A stretch of DNA of 64,000 bases. Source: Chamaea fasciata. Taxonomy: Eukaryota; Chordata; Aves; Passeriformes; Sylviidae. The translations under genes and the position numbers were made by a program. The notes beneath the pieces are model-generated. The model was not told the origin of the DNA and made no database searches. It saw only the letters and a program-made list of their open reading frames with translations. Positions 37,246-51,300 of this stretch are shown here, one piece after another (the first letter of the stretch is position 1; the number at the start of each line of letters is the position of its first letter). The stretch spans positions 86,137,994 to 86,201,993 of the forward strand of contig JARCOQ010000003.1 in the NCBI GenBank assembly GCA_029207755.1, given 5' to 3'.

Positions 37246-38584
37246 CAACACAAATTTTCTTCCTACAGTAGTGAAATTTCTTGAAAAATCTTTGACAATT
37301 TAATGAAAGACATTTTTCTTATCAAATATTAAGATTTATTGCTTTATGCAGCATGACTTTTTGGCATAAATCTGAATGTAATATTTAAATTATCTCCTTT
37401 CTTCTAAAGGGTATTAAATAAATCCCCATTTATGTCAGGTAGTATCTACTGTTTGTTTTAATACTATCTTACTGTTGCTTAGTCATTTATTGCACAAAAT
37501 AGACTTATTAAACCATAAGGTAAAGAATTCCCATATTAGTTATACCCTTTTCCTCCCTGCCCCATCCCAAATGAAAGACTCAAACAAATTGATTCAGCAG
37601 CTTCAGTCCAATCTGAAGAAGCTACATAATTGAAGTGAAAGACAGTCAAGTCCCATAAGTAATTCCTAAGGAAATGCACCTATTCTTAGTCTTGGAAACA
37701 GTGCATCAACAACTTTATATAACATTAAAAGCGTCTATATTACATTATATTTTAAACTCATTTTTACACTGATTCTTTAAAAAACCACACATAAATAAAT
37801 GTAAACTCTGTTTTAAAAAAATGAGCATTTAAACTAACAAACCACTTTAACATTTTCTGAGGTAGCATGCCCTTGAAAAACCTTGGGATTTTCCAAAAGA
37901 GTCTTTACCTTTTTTTGTGAAAACATTGTGAAAAGAATGAATATTTTGCCTACATGATCAATATGTCCTATTGAATATTTGAGTGATATAAGTTTTTTTA
38001 TTTCTCTGGTTTGTACAAAGACCAATGAAGAAAATGTAATTACATATAAGGACATGATATGTAAACTAAGTCAATTTGCCACATTTATAATTCTGGCAGT
38101 ATAAATTAGAAATATAGAATTATACCAACATGCTTTTTAGAGTCAAATATGACATGTTGTGTAGACAAGCTACTTTATAAGATGATGCTTAATGGTTACC
38201 TACAGAAATGTAGAAGATTAGCATGATTGCAGAAACTGGGAAAGATATTTGTAGTGCATACCATTAAAAGGATTTTTTTTTTTTTATACAAAAAGTGGCA
38301 GAGCTGTCGTGTTGGAAGTGTATTATTGAAAAATAAGATTAGAAAATGTAGATTTAGTTAGAAGATATTCTAAGTTAAAATGTCAAGATATAAGAATATA
38401 TTTAGTATGAGAGTGTTTTGGCTCATTGTATTGTACCTATGCAAATCCTAAAATAATCACAATTTTTAATCATTCCAAGAATGACCAGGTGAATGAGCAG
38501 CCACCGACTTTCCTTCATCAAAAACTATTCACTCTCTGGCTATTTTATAGGATGAAAAATGTAGCAGTTGCAGGTGAGAAGTAG
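37246..38584. other. AT-rich sequence, nothing recognised
   Basis: A 73-codon minus frame (37834-38055) has no domain. Nothing else was recognised. Confidence 0.5.
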
Positions 38585-39211
38585 GAGACACCATACAGCT
38601 TGATTTTTGCAATTCTTTTGATACAGCCTACAATATTTTCCCCATAGGATTCCTATCAGGTGAGCAAAAACTTGATTGTAAAGCTGGACAAAAATAACAG
38701 TTACTAAAGGTTTACTGCGAAACTTGAGGAATGGACTGAGCAGAATTCTAAGGAAGCCTGTGATGGCTCTAGTAATGTTCAGCAGTTTTATTAACAGCCT
38801 GGCTGATAAAATGGCAAGTACACTGATTAAATTTACAGATGACATCAACCTTTTGGAATCTGCAAGCACATTGAAGCTGGACTCAGAATAATTTTGAGAA
38901 AATGGAGAAACTTTCAGAAAGAGATGCAATTCTACAAGGACATTTGCAAGGTGGAAATAATCAGCTGTATGAAATGAGGACAGAGAATAATTGGCTAACT
39001 TTTTGAAGAAATTGGGTTATTTTATCTAGACAAAAAGAAGAAAAAAAGATCAAATAATTGCCTTTATATATAGAATATACCTGCCAAGTGTAAGGTAATA
39101 AGCTGTTTTCTCCAAGTCACCTGTAAATAGGTTAAGAAGTGAGCACTACCTATGCCAGGGTTTTTTTTTGTTTTGTTTTGGGGTTTTTTTTGTTTGTTTT
39201 TTTTTTTGTTC

Positions 39212-39245
<34 letters not shown>

Positions 39246-39335
39246 CCTATAAAAATAGTTAAGCATTAGAACACATTTGCTAGAGAAACTGCATGACTGC
39301 TATCACTGGAAGTAGTGTAGCATTGTGCAGTCTCT
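38585..39335 (+). mobile_element. Ancient CR1 LINE fragment with RT motifs A and C
   Basis: The plus strand shows decayed reverse transcriptase. 'ttgcaattcttttgataca' resembles motif A (usual F-S-K-A-F-D-T). 'ttaaatttacagatgacatc' reads K-F-T-D-D-I, compared with K-F-A-D-D-T, which is the catalytic motif. The C-terminal and 3' parts follow: 'aaattgggttattttatcta', 'ttaagaagtgagc', and after a long T-rich expansion (39161-39245) 'tagttaagcattagaacac' and 'gctatcactggaagtagtg', which match the untranslated region. It is the most diverged CR1 in the window. The minus frame 38540-38929 is antisense to it. Confidence 0.7.
39161..39245. repeat. Long T-rich tract inside CR1
   Basis: About 85 bases of T with a few G (and one C). 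It lies in the old CR1 at the position of the short T-run before 'actgtgaggg'. Same site as the expansions in the copies at 6380, 32766 and 45729. Confidence 0.9.
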
Positions 39336-39517
39336 TGCCCCGCTCCTCACTTCAGCTGTACTACCAGTGGGAGCTGAGATGTTGCATCCAAGTTATCCCT
39401 GACTTTGTAAGATGAATTAGCAACCTAGTTTGAGAGATTAATGGCAACGTGATAGCCAAGAGCTGTGTGGAATGGGGAACCCAGACATCTTGTTGGTAGT
39501 CAAATATGCCTATAATT

Positions 39518-39730
39518 CAATCACAGAATCAGAGAATCAAAGAGTGGTTTGAGTTGGAAGGGACCTTAAAGTTCATCAAGTTCCAATCCCCTGTCATGAG
39601 GAGCGACACCTCCCACTAGAACAGGTTGCTCAGTGTCCCATCCAGCCTGTCCTTGAACACACCCAGGAATGGGGCATCCACAACTTCTCTGGGCAATCTA
39701 GTCCAGTACCTAAAAAAAAGGGCTTTATCA
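39518..39730 (-). mobile_element. CR1 LINE 3' end, relatively young
   Basis: Reverse-complement CR1 with few visible changes: tail 'cacagaatcagagaatcaaa', 'gagttggaagggacctta', 'gacacctcccactagaacag', 'gttgctcagtgtcccatcca', 'gaatggggcatccacaactt', 'ctctgggcaatctagtccag'. The 3' terminal repeats are well preserved. Past about 39730 the match fades; 39730-39835 may be a diverged continuation. The minus frames 39616-39825 are translated repeat. Confidence 0.9.
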
Positions 39731-39835
39731 TCTTTATAAAGAGTGGCCAACACAGGGCTCGTTGAGCTTTCCTGCACACCAGGATCTTGTCTTGAGCAGA
39801 GGCACCTCTCAAGACTACTCCTCAAGACTGAGAGA

Positions 39836-42800
39836 TTTCTTGCTGAAAGAGTAAGTGACTAATAGTACACTAAACTTTGAAGTTTAGGTGAATGATGTGG
39901 GAGATTGATTGTGAATGTGTTCTTTTAGACATAAATGTTGACTATGTCTGGGACTAAGCCACACATAAACTCTTCTCTGAGATGGAATTTAGAATACAAA
40001 GAGACGTTTCTGCAGCTCATGACTCAGTGTGTGTGTGTGTGTGTTTCTCTGATAGTTTTGTCTTACCCTTTCCTCTATGTGGTAAATACTCAAGTGTACC
40101 TTGCCATTGAATCTTGATAAACCACTATTTCATTTCCTATCAAACTCTGTTAAATCACTTTTTATATCAATGAACATATTTTTACTTGTTTCCTACAAGG
40201 GAAATGAGTCACACTATTGACTACATCTTTAAAGAAAATAGGAATAGGCTAGCTAATCATTCCACGGTAATGGGGTGAACTAGCTGACCTATTACTGATG
40301 CTTTTGGACAAACCTGTTTTGTGAGATTATGTGTATGTATATATGCACACCTGAAGATCCATGCTTAATTGCAGCTAAGTATCACTTAACAAATTAATTC
40401 CTTATATTATAAACTAAGCATCATGACTCATTTTTAACCATGAAAATTTTTTGCCAGTTAAAGCTCAGATGTCTACCTGCACTATTGTAACATAAGAGTT
40501 ACTTGTCAGCTATACTACATTGTGTGCATGATCTTAGGGTAAAGGATATTGCCAGTTGTTCTGATTTTTATTTCAATTTATGTTGCTCTCTGTCTTAATT
40601 TATGTCACTCCAGAATATCTTATTGGTGGAAAAACGGATCAGAATCATGTCCAGGACAAATTAATTGTTCAGCACACTCTTAAGACTGCTTAATTAGAAG
40701 CACATCCTTACTTTTAATAGAAAATCTTTAGCTTGCAGTCTACTGTAGAGTATATAAAGAAAGAAAGAGTCAGGCTGATATATCATACAGAGTTGTATGG
40801 CATATATAAAATATTTTCGTTGGAATATTTTGCTAATTACCCCTAACACCTATAGAGAAAAAGGTGCTGCTGAGAAAGAGTCGCCAGTGAAAAGAGGTAA
40901 TCTTTGTCAGTGTCTGCAAATGTGATCCCTTCCATTGTTCAGAAAATTTTGGCAGCTCAAAATAGTACAGACAAATAGACTGTCCAGTCAGTGTGACCAG
41001 ATTCTATTTTTCATCCTCATATCCTAGTAAGTTTGTGACAGATACTTTCTTTGCAATGAATTATAGATGACACATATGCAGAAATTTCAGTTTTAGTATA
41101 ATGGCATTCTGGAGTATAATAAAAAGTTATATATGTATGTTATATGAAACTATACTGATCTGATACATCAGTAGATGGGTTATAATGCTTTGATATCCAT
41201 ATCTATCACTGTTTGGCTCTCTAAAAAGAACTCAGAGGACAGGAGAAAACACATATTTTAGCTTACCTTAGTGCCTGTGTGGAAAGCAAGGGTTGGCAGC
41301 TTGGTGCAAACACAGCAGTTGAATGCAGCTGCAAAGTATTCTCAGAAGATACTTGGAGCTGTATGGAAGTAGTCACTGGGAATGGATCAGCCAGAAAATG
41401 ATGCACTCTCAACACTAACAGAAGGATTTGACACAGACAAATGTGAATCTATGCTGCAGGCAAGACACAGTGCCTGGATATCTTTAACTGTAGTCTGTGG
41501 GTTGACATTTTACCAGGGATTGAAGACAATTCTCAGAACAATTCTCAGAAGACTGAAATATCATTATCAATATTTCATGTAGGCAAAAACCCTATGTGAT
41601 TTCTGTAATCACTCATAAATTATCAATAAAAAGTCTAGATAATTCTCTATCAGTATCAGAAGAAATTCTGAAAGTGTATAAGTAAAATGGTTAGTAAATA
41701 AATAAATAAATAGGTAGATAGGGGTTTTCCCTCTCACTAGAAGAATTTTCTGCTTTTTTAGTAATAAGTATTGTTTTGGGGATTGTGTTTAGTTTTCTGT
41801 ATATAGCTAGCCTGAACTAATAAATTATCATCTACCTTTTTTTTCACCTGTCAAAATATATCACCAGTGCTTTATTGCAACAATGTCAAATATAATATTG
41901 CAAGATGTACAGAAACCATATTTTACCCAATACTTTTTAATTTTGGTTCAGTACCCAGAGCGCATCAAAACCTAGGATTCACATCTGTATCTTTATTGAT
42001 TCTTTCCCTATTAGTGTATCACAAAATTATTTTTCCTTAATCTGAGACCAATTACCATCTAATCTACTACTTTCCCCCTTTACTGCTTTATCTTCTTGTG
42101 AAATGTCTACTGGCTGCAATTAGTGGATTTTTCTATATCTCATGAATGTCTCATCTTTTCCAGCCTCTCAGACAGGAGTTGCAGAATTTAACAGAACACA
42201 AATAGGCCTCTCTACCCCTCTAAAATTCCAGGAAATCAATTTTTTGACACATTTGGCACTATTTGATGGGTTACATTTTTCTACAAATCAAAATCTGATC
42301 ATGAAATACTATAATAACATCTCTGAGCTCAGAAAGTGCCACTCATTAAATGATTTGGAGAACACTATAGTATAAATTGCTTGTGATAAGAATACTTCAG
42401 TGGACAGCAAGCATATAATCCTTTAGTCCACTTTCATATTCTAATGCAGGCTAGGATTTGTAGATAATAGCAGGAAATCGGTCCCTTGCCTGATGGCATG
42501 GTTATCAAAAGACCTAGTTCTTACTGTTTCAAGCACTTGAGGATTGTATTTAGAATATATTAAATACCCACCTTATTCTGATCATAGCTATTTTGATAAT
42601 TTTATGACACTGTGCTAATTATGCCTCACTAATCATGAATAAAAAGTGTCAGGAAAAATATTACTATGACCTTTGCCATATCTTTCCACGGTGTTGTTAA
42701 GAATTTTACAAAACAAAGAGTTTATGGAATCCAGAGGAAAAGGAAATCCTGGACACAATATTTTACATGCTAAAAAACTGAAGGAAATCATTATGTATGA

Positions 42801-45533
42801 ATCTGGATATGGAACAAAGAATAATCTCATAGCAAAGAGGTAATAGAAAAGGTATGAACTAGGTCACAGGTATATAAAAAGGAAAGTAAAACAGACTTGG
42901 GGTGAGGCTATAGAGTTCACTTATTTTGTGCTGTGTATATGACTGCATGGGCTAGCCCTATTCTGAGTCAAACAAGCTCAGATGTGGTAAAAAGAGGTCT
43001 TGGTTAAACAGTACAAAAAACTTTTATCTGGCCATTCTACAGAACACTACCAATGAGAAAAGGCTGGATAAAAACTGTTGACAAGGAAGTAGACCAAAGG
43101 GAATTAAACAAGAAGAAGTCAAAAATTGAAGGAACCGAGCAATGAATCTGAATTAATTAACAAAAATATGTTTCAAGTATGTATTACCAAATTAAAAAAA
43201 AATAATCTGAGTGTTGTATTTATGCATTTCAGTAAGCACAAGCAGAAAATAATGAAATTTACAGTTAATAAAACTAATGGATAGCGTAAAAGTGGAAGGA
43301 GGAAATGGAAAACAAATTTGACCTCCAAATCAGTTAAGGTGCCAAAATGAACATTTTTACAGCTGGAAATGATACAAAAGATGATGATGCAGAAATGGGT
43401 GATTCACCTTTGGAAATAAAACCTTAAAATTACAGATTTGAAAGGTTATCTTTTTTTAACCTTTGATAAGAGTTTCCCTTAGAACTATTAGATAGTAAAT
43501 CAGTCACAGGTTTCAACTGGAAAGTAGTCAATTACAAATTATGGTAATAGTGTCAGTATACTAAATATGGACATTATAAGTTTTTAAGATAAGCCATCTG
43601 GCACAGTCTGAGACCATTAATGTTTTTAAAGTTGTATGTATGTATTTACTATGTTTCAGAATAAAAAGAAAAAATAAATACCATTTTTAAAAGATATAAC
43701 AACAAACGCTGCTAATGAAGTTCTGATATAATGAATGTTTATTTGAAATGCACTTAAACCAAGACAATTGACTTTGTGTTGTGTTTGCCTCATTAATTCA
43801 GAGAATGTACAGCTCTAATGGGACAGGCAGCACTTTGCCATCCTAGACTTGGCTTCAGTCTATCTCAAACACTGTTCAGTCTGCCCTTAAACTTGCACAG
43901 TTTTTTTATTCACAGCATTCTTTGTCAAGGACTACTGCCGATCTGCTTGCTACAATGTGGAGAATCAGTTGTGCTTGATTAGTCTAAAGCTGTATTCTAG
44001 TAGCTTCAAATGAAGGCCCAAGTCTGAGCAATGGAACAGAGAATAAAGAGCTGAACAATTCCTTCATGCCCACTATGGCCCTCACAGGTGTAGAATTTTG
44101 CTATATTCCTTTCATATCATCATCTTCTTTTAGTTCTTTATACAGACAGTTAAGTCTGCTTGACAAGGTCCTGATGACAGGTATTTTCTGTTTACCTCCT
44201 AAGTTCAATCTTACGGAAGACAAAAAGGAAAAATGCCCAGGTAATAGACTCTTTATGCTGATTTAAAAAAAAAGTCTAAGAATATACCATGTTTTGTGTA
44301 TGTCATTTCCGCATTTGAAAACAGAGTTAATTACTTCCTATGTTTTAAAATGCAAATTGAAACTTACATACTATGATAAGAAAAATGCAGTCAGGATTGG
44401 CTCTTGAATTTTATTTTTTAATCCAATTTGAGAAAAAATCAACAAGGACAATAAATAACCTATCATGTAAATGACTGTTGACAAGTTTTTACTTGAACTG
44501 ATTTTGTCTATCTGACTCATAAGTGTTACAAAGAATTTTGCCTTAGGACAGCATCATGATACATGGGAAAAGGCAGCACTAATGGATACCAAAGTGATGA
44601 AGATAACATTCTGTGGAGATGAATTTCTTAGAAGAAAACTTTAAAACCCTGTAATTAGCCAAGAGTGTGATGTATTGCAATATGCTCAATTTTACAATGG
44701 GAAGTACTCTATAAAGCATATCTATTGATTAACACAAATCTCGACTAAGGGTTTGACTTATGGATAACAATGACTTGTATTACACATGTACATTTTACAT
44801 TGTTTCTAGAACTGCATCTCATAATTAATAGTAGTTCTCTCTTTGGGATATTAAAAAGAATAGTAAGTGGGAGAACAATTTCTGTATTGAGAACTTTTCT
44901 GTACTGAAAAAAAAAGAATAACCTTAATGATCTTATCTTCCACAAACCTTATCTTTAAAGATCACTTTAGCTGTTGGCAATAGGCGTGTTGCTGTAAATG
45001 GATGTAATGTAAAAATCCAATCAGACTAATTCTTAGTTTAGACAAATGGTAGATGGTAAATATTTTAAAATGGAATAATTATTGGAGGGAATGTACTGTG
45101 TGAAAATAATGTAAGTAGAGAAACAAAAGGTCTTGGTTCTGTTAAAAAAGGTATTCATAAATGCATAGGACTTTGCATGATTTCAGCACTAGGTTAAAAC
45201 AGAACTCCTGGCAGGATTAGGGTCTAAGCATATGTTTCATACTTCCCTAGCATTTATAACTTTCTGTTTGGCATCTTGGAAAAGAACAATGGAAAAAGTT
45301 TCTCCAAGATCATCTGTGTGCTCTGTCTTTGTCCTCAGAATCTTAATCTGTGAAGGCAATCTTTCAGTCAAAGGGGGTTATATACACCCTTTTAGCTTGG
45401 AGAACTAGTTCTCATATTGAGTCTGTATTATGATAGTGTGAACATGAGTTGTTATATAGGGAGTAGAACAGTGAACATATAACAAGTAGAAACAATACAT
45501 TGAGAGGAAGTGAGGATTTCGTGAGCTATTTCA
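39836..45533. other. AT-rich sequence, only simple repeats
   Basis: 5.7 kb with no recognised transposon. It includes (GT)9 at 40027-40044 and (AAAT)n at about 41696-41712. Frames of 77 codons or fewer (for example 42142-42375, 44066-44266) have no domain. Confidence 0.5.
40027..40044. repeat. (GT)9 microsatellite
   Basis: Nine perfect GT units in AT-rich unique sequence. Confidence 0.95.
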
Positions 45534-45778
45534 TACAGTTGTAGAATGGTTTGGGTTAGAAAGGGTGCTTAAATTTCATCTAGTCTTAACTCCCCTGCAA
45601 TGAACAGGAACAACTTCAACTCAACCAGGTTGCTCAGAGCCCTGTCCAGTCTGACCTTGAATATTTCCAAGGGTGTGGCATCTACTAGTTCTCTAGGAAA
45701 CCTGTTCCACTGTTTCATCATCCTTACCAAAAAAAAAACAAAAAAAAACAAAAAACAAACAAACAAAAAAAAAAACTA
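45534..45778 (-). mobile_element. CR1 LINE 3' end with A-rich expansion
   Basis: Reverse-complement CR1: 'gtagaatggtttgggttaga', 'tttcatctagtcttaactcc', 'caggttgctcagagccctgt', 'gtggcatctactagttctct', 'ggaaacctgttccactgttt'. At 45729-45775 the sequence turns into A-runs broken by C, exactly where CR1 would read 'gtaaaaaatttcttcc', and the match ends there. Frames on both strands inside it are not genes. Confidence 0.88.
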
Positions 45779-46666
45779 TCCAGTAAAGATACAATTAGAA
45801 TAGAAAACTGCACAAAACTCAGCTATTCTACTGTATTAATAAAAATTAAGACACTCTGCTCTGAATAGTGAAGGAAAATCCAAAACAGCAGCATCCTAAG
45901 GGAAGTGCTTTCCTCACGGATCTTATGAGCTGTTCTTTTGGTCTTTCTCATGGCAATCTTTCCTCTTATAGCTGGAGTCAGCCAGGTCCTCAGAGAGTGA
46001 TACAACATGGAAGACTTAGCTAGAATAAGAATTGTTCATAGAAGAGATGTGGACAATGGTAATATTCTTCATAGTGAAACCCAGATTTCTTTTACTTGAA
46101 ACAGTAAAGACAGACAAGAGGCTTAAGCTGGGCAGCAAAGTGCTGTACTTTGTCTGTGTCACTGGTATATCAATATATATATATATACAATATTTATGTT
46201 GTTGTTACTTATGGTGAAACCCATCCTCCAGCTGCTCGTAATTAAATTAGCAACTGCTGATAGACTAGCAGTGCTTCCTGTTCTCATTATTTTCTGTACC
46301 CTGTTAGTATGTTATTAAACATGAAGGTTTTTTCACGGTCCGTATAAAAAATACTGGGGCTTCATAAATGTTTTCATGCAATCTAGTTGCTGCTTGTTCA
46401 TGAGAAGCTGGATCTCAGTAAATTTAATTTGTGTTTTGTATCACTTCTCCTCCATCATGTAACCTCTTGGTTCATTTACTTCTATTCTTTATCATTAATA
46501 AAAACACTTTGATCAATATAAGTAGCCCAGGAAAGATACTTTCTTCCCAGTCAGAGTCCCATCTGCTTTGTGTTTTATAGCTGAATTTGTTTCAGCAAGG
46601 GTGAAAATAGAAAGTTTTTCACATCTGCTTTTTAAATGATATCTGCTCTAAAATAAAATTTTACTC

Positions 46667-47325
46667 TGTGGTGTGTTGGCACTGGCTGGCAGCCAAAGGC
46701 TCATCCAGCTGCTCGCTTACTTCCCCCTAATCAGGACAGGCGGAGAAAAATGGAAGAATGGGAGCATGATAAAGAAGGGGAGATTCAGGACATTAGTTAC
46801 TCTTGTAGACAAAACAGATTTGGCTTGGAACAATTTGCTTAACTTATTGCTAATTAAAATGAATATTTATTTACTGATTCAGGTAGTGGGAAACAAAACA
46901 AACAAACAAACAAAACAACTCAAAAGGAAATATTTACAGAATAAGGGTAAACAGTTTTTCCTCCTCCTTTCCCAGGCTCAGCTTCAGTCCGGACCCCACC
47001 CTCTCCCTGCTTGCTCCTGCTGCAAGTTGCACTCAGTGCTTTCAGACAGCAGGCAGAGGGGCTGCAAACAGGACATAAATGTTTCCTTCTGGTGCTCCAT
47101 CCTTCATGTCCTGTTCTTCATCTCTTGTGTGGGTCCTTCATGGGCTGCAGCGCCTTCAAGAGGAAGGGGCTCTGCCTGATCCACCATAGAACATGTCCCT
47201 TCCTTTCCCTAGCCCTCCTTTTTACAGGCTCAACTTCACTCCCCCATTCACTCTTCTATCTCTTCCCACCCCTGGAGCAATGCAGCGGGATGGGAATGGG
47301 ACTAAGGGTCAGTCCATGAAAGCTG
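46667..47325 (-). mobile_element. LTR of an avian endogenous retrovirus, family A copy 3, rearranged
   Basis: The left edge 'tgtggtgtgttggcactggc' is a family A start. Blocks follow: 'gacaaaacagatttggcttg', TTTATT (46866-46871, a minus-strand AATAAA), 'ccaggctcagcttcagtccg'. The 'caggctcagcttca' type block recurs at about 47226 ('caggctcaacttcactcccc') followed by 'agcgggatgggaatgggact' and 'gggtcagtccatgaaag'. That suggests either an internal tandem copy or a second LTR fragment joined on. An (AAAC)n tract lies at 46891-46917. The frames of 168 and 102 codons here are by-products. Confidence 0.7.
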
Positions 47326-48270
47326 TAGTTCCATAGTTCTGTAGTTCTGCAATTCTTGTAGAAGTAGGTAGAGACTTGTAGACACTTTAACAGAATGTAA
47401 GAGGGCACATGACAGATCTGTGAGCTAAGGGCTTTGTGTGTGTCACAGGAAAACCCAGATGTTGCAATGAAAAAGATAAACAAATATATAATTGAGGAGG
47501 TAGTTGCTTTCATTCTAAGACTTTTGAACAAAATAAATGGTTCTTCCTAAAGGTTTTGGTATATTTCAGGAACCATAGAAACTGATATTTTCCGGCAGAA
47601 TTTTTCAAAATAGATAATGTTGTCAAGGTAAATAATCTTTTAATCAAATTCTTGCCAGGACTGGGAAGAAATCAGAATTTTCCTGAACTATCTTAAGTCA
47701 CTACAAGGTGACTTAACAACATATTTTACTATCATTCTTCTGAAAACAAGCAGTGGAAACCTGAGGTATTTATTTATTCTTGCTATCAGCACACATTAGG
47801 TGGCCAGGAGAAACTTATGTCATTAAAGTGTCTGTAACCAGTATCCTTGCTTAGTATGCCCTCACTGCTGTAGCGACTTTATGTTTCTTAGTGTTCCTGA
47901 AATGCTGTGAGAAATTATAATGGTTTTTCACAATTTCATACCTGTTAGGTCTAAAAGGTGGTAGTCTGCAGACATTGAGTAGGGATGCAAAAAAGACTAT
48001 GTTGGAAGGCAAACATATAATTTAAGCAACTATGACAGCATACTTTTCTCTTTCTGTTGGACCACACTGGAACTACATAAACTCTTTATATCAACAAGCT
48101 TGCAGTAGAATTACAAATGTATTAACCCATTGACTATTACTTGAATACATTAGATTTCAAGAATGTGGTTTTTACCTTTCTCTAGCTTTCCTGGACAGTT
48201 GTATGGGGTGATTCAAAGGAAGAGTATTCTCTCAACATTAATATGTGTTTGTTTGAGAGGATTTATTTTG

Positions 48271-48300
48271 GGTTTGTTTGTTTGTTTGTTTGCTTGTTTT
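48271..48300. repeat. (TTTG)n microsatellite
   Basis: About six TTTG units with a TTGC interruption in AT-rich unique sequence. Confidence 0.9.
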
Positions 48301-51300
48301 CCTGCAGTCATCACTACAGAATTTACTATACCGAAGAATTTAGGTAGGGAATGACCGTACCTTTCATCACTGAAAATACCTATGATTTGATGCTGACTTA
48401 ATGTATCTTCAGAAAAACTCCTGCTTCCACTGCAAGAGTGCTGTAAACACTAGTGAAACAATGTTATTTCAGAATCAAATATCCATGGCATGCTTGAGCT
48501 ATACTGGTGGACATCAAACCCAAGCGCATGCCTCATGAATAAATATTTACAGATGCTGCTAGAAGTCTCTTTTGTATCAACTACTAGACTACAACAGCTA
48601 AATAAACTGCATGCTATTATTAATACAAATGGTAAATTGGATTCATAAATATTAAAAAAAAATTATGAAGAGATAATATTTTTTGGTTTTCTGTATCTGC
48701 TGTGAAAAATAAGTGGAGACTGCTGCTGTTCTGATCAAGCTCCATTTATAATCTACATCACATTCCGATTTTATATTGATGTAAAAAACTACAGGATGTT
48801 TAGAATTTTGAGATCAACTTCAAATTGTTACTTATAGGAAAAAAATGTTCGAGAAAGAGCAATTTTCTTCATATACTTTTCCATATACTGTTTCTGAAGA
48901 AGAAATAACCTATATTAACTAAAAGTGCTTGGTATTAAGATGCAGAAGTTGCAGCATCTCTTTCAAAGTTTAATGCGTAAAAATTCTTTAGAGTTGGAAT
49001 ATGGGAGTGACTGGCCTCTGGACGCCAGGGCTCCCTATTTCCTGAGTCTTGTGTAATATAAGGTCATAAGGCACACACATCCACTAGTTTCAGACTCCTC
49101 TCAACCACACACATAAACAGCTGTGCAAAGGAACATTATGGATCCTCCAAAGGAATTCTCCTAGGCTACCTGCAATATTTAGGTTGTAGATTTTTATGTT
49201 ATATTAAAGTGGAATTTTTGTTTTAGGGGTAGAAGAAGGAATATTGTAAAGAGCATGAGAAAAACTCAGTTGAAAAAAGAAAAAAACTTTGAGAAATGAG
49301 GAAAAGACATTAAACCAAGTGAGTTGCTCAGGGCATGCAGAAGTGAAGGACACCACTGTAGGAGATGAGTTGTACTTGAATCATCCAGACTGAGCAATAT
49401 GCTAGGCCTCTAGGCCATGGCACTGAGGCCTGTGAGGTTGTGGTGCAGATAAAAATTCGTGGCAAGAGTGTGTCGTATGTAGAAATATTCACTTAAGGTG
49501 TTTCAAGGGTCAAAGGGTTTCATAGTAGTTAACAAGTATAGTAATTGGTGTGGACATAGTAGCTACCTTAAACAGTTTATAAAACAATAGGTGTTTGCAT
49601 TCTTTCCTGTGTCATGTACCAATGAGAATGTATCTAAAAGTGTAAACAATATAGAGTGTATAAAACCTGCCATCTTACATAGAATAAAGGAGAAACGCAG
49701 TAGTAATCATATTGGTTGGACCTGCGTTTTCTTTGCCGACTCCTTTTATTATTTCGGGGTTTCCCCTGTGACTTCACACCACTGAGGACTTTGCCATGAT
49801 CTTCATATAAAGTCATTAAATAGAGGTATTTCCTCTGATTTCTATGCTCCTTATTGATACACCAGGGAAAATAAGTACACAGCACCTGCTGAATCACATA
49901 TTTCAACAAAAAGTCAATTATAATTGCAATTCCAGATTTTTTCCTCATATGCATATGTATATTCATAATATAACCATTTGGGTCAAATTGTCACACAGAT
50001 GCAACAAAAATTCACTGGATGAGTATTCTGCTCCAAGACACGTACTGAAGCTTCTGTTTGGCCCTTTTTTCCTGATTTAATTCCATTGATTTCAGTGTAG
50101 TTACATAAGCATAAATATGATTCACTGACTTCAAGATAACTAATATTCATGAAGGTAAAATCAAAGTTTTGAGTTTACAAAGAGTTTGGGAAGGATTGAA
50201 AACAACATGAGACACTACCATATTTTAGATTATCTTTCCTCTCCTTTGTATTTTTATGAAGAATATGTTATGTTGAAAAAGAGTTACCTAGGTTAAGGAC
50301 CTGTCCCAGTTTACTGAAATTTATAACATAGACAAAAGATAGCTGTGATGGAGTTGATGATAATCAATATGGCTCATGATTTCTGTAGATAGTCTAGTGC
50401 ATTACCTGGTATTTTTCCCTCAGTAGCTGAATAATGAATCTAAACATCAAACTACCTTAAATTCAGAGCTGATTTGTAAATAAGGTTAGAATCAAGCACT
50501 TTGAGATATGATTGTTATTGACACTCTATGGAAATATTTAGTGTTCTTAAATTATGTTCTCTATCAACGACTTTATAAAAAACTGTTAACATTTTTTAGT
50601 AGATATATGTATGCATCAAGGAGAGATTATATTCTTTAAAAAGACATTGAGATTTGAAGAAAGCAATTTTTAGACTTATTGCTGAAGGATGTGATGTCAG
50701 CTGTCAAAGTAACATAACATACATGGGATTAGAACTATTAAATTGCAAACTACAATAAAACAATGATTCTTAGGTAAGATAATGTGGGCAAAATATATTG
50801 CCCATAGAAAAGGCGGATAACATAGAGAGTTTATAAGCAAAACTCACAACTGGTTTTAATGTATTATTCCTAATGGCAGCATTTACTGTATTGACATTGC
50901 TACAGTTCTACTGTATTGGCATTTTCCTTATGTAGATATACATTTTCCTTCTGAAATTTTCTAGAACAGTGTAAATATGCAGACAGTATTTAAACAGAAT
51001 ATGAGACTTTGAAGGACTAAATTTTTGCTTGCTGCTCAGCCCAACAGACACAGGAAGTGCAATGAAAACAACAATTATGTGAAATTAGTATAGTCTGTAT
51101 TTGAGGCTCTCACAATTCCATAGTATATCAGAAAGCTGCAGAAGCCTGGTGACTACATTTTGGAAACACATCCAAAACATTAATTTCCAAAATGAAGTTT
51201 TCAAACTTCTTTTCTCTATTCTTTGTGGAAAGATGTGGTGCTATGTATGCCTTTCCCAGATGTTTCTCATTCAAAACACTTTTAAAATATGACTCCAGCT

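Noticed and set aside
38540..38929. 129-codon minus-strand frame as a gene
   Set aside because: It runs antisense to a decayed CR1 reverse transcriptase segment.
46673..47179. 168-codon plus-strand frame as a gene
   Set aside because: It lies wholly within a family A LTR and reads through an (AAAC)n tract.
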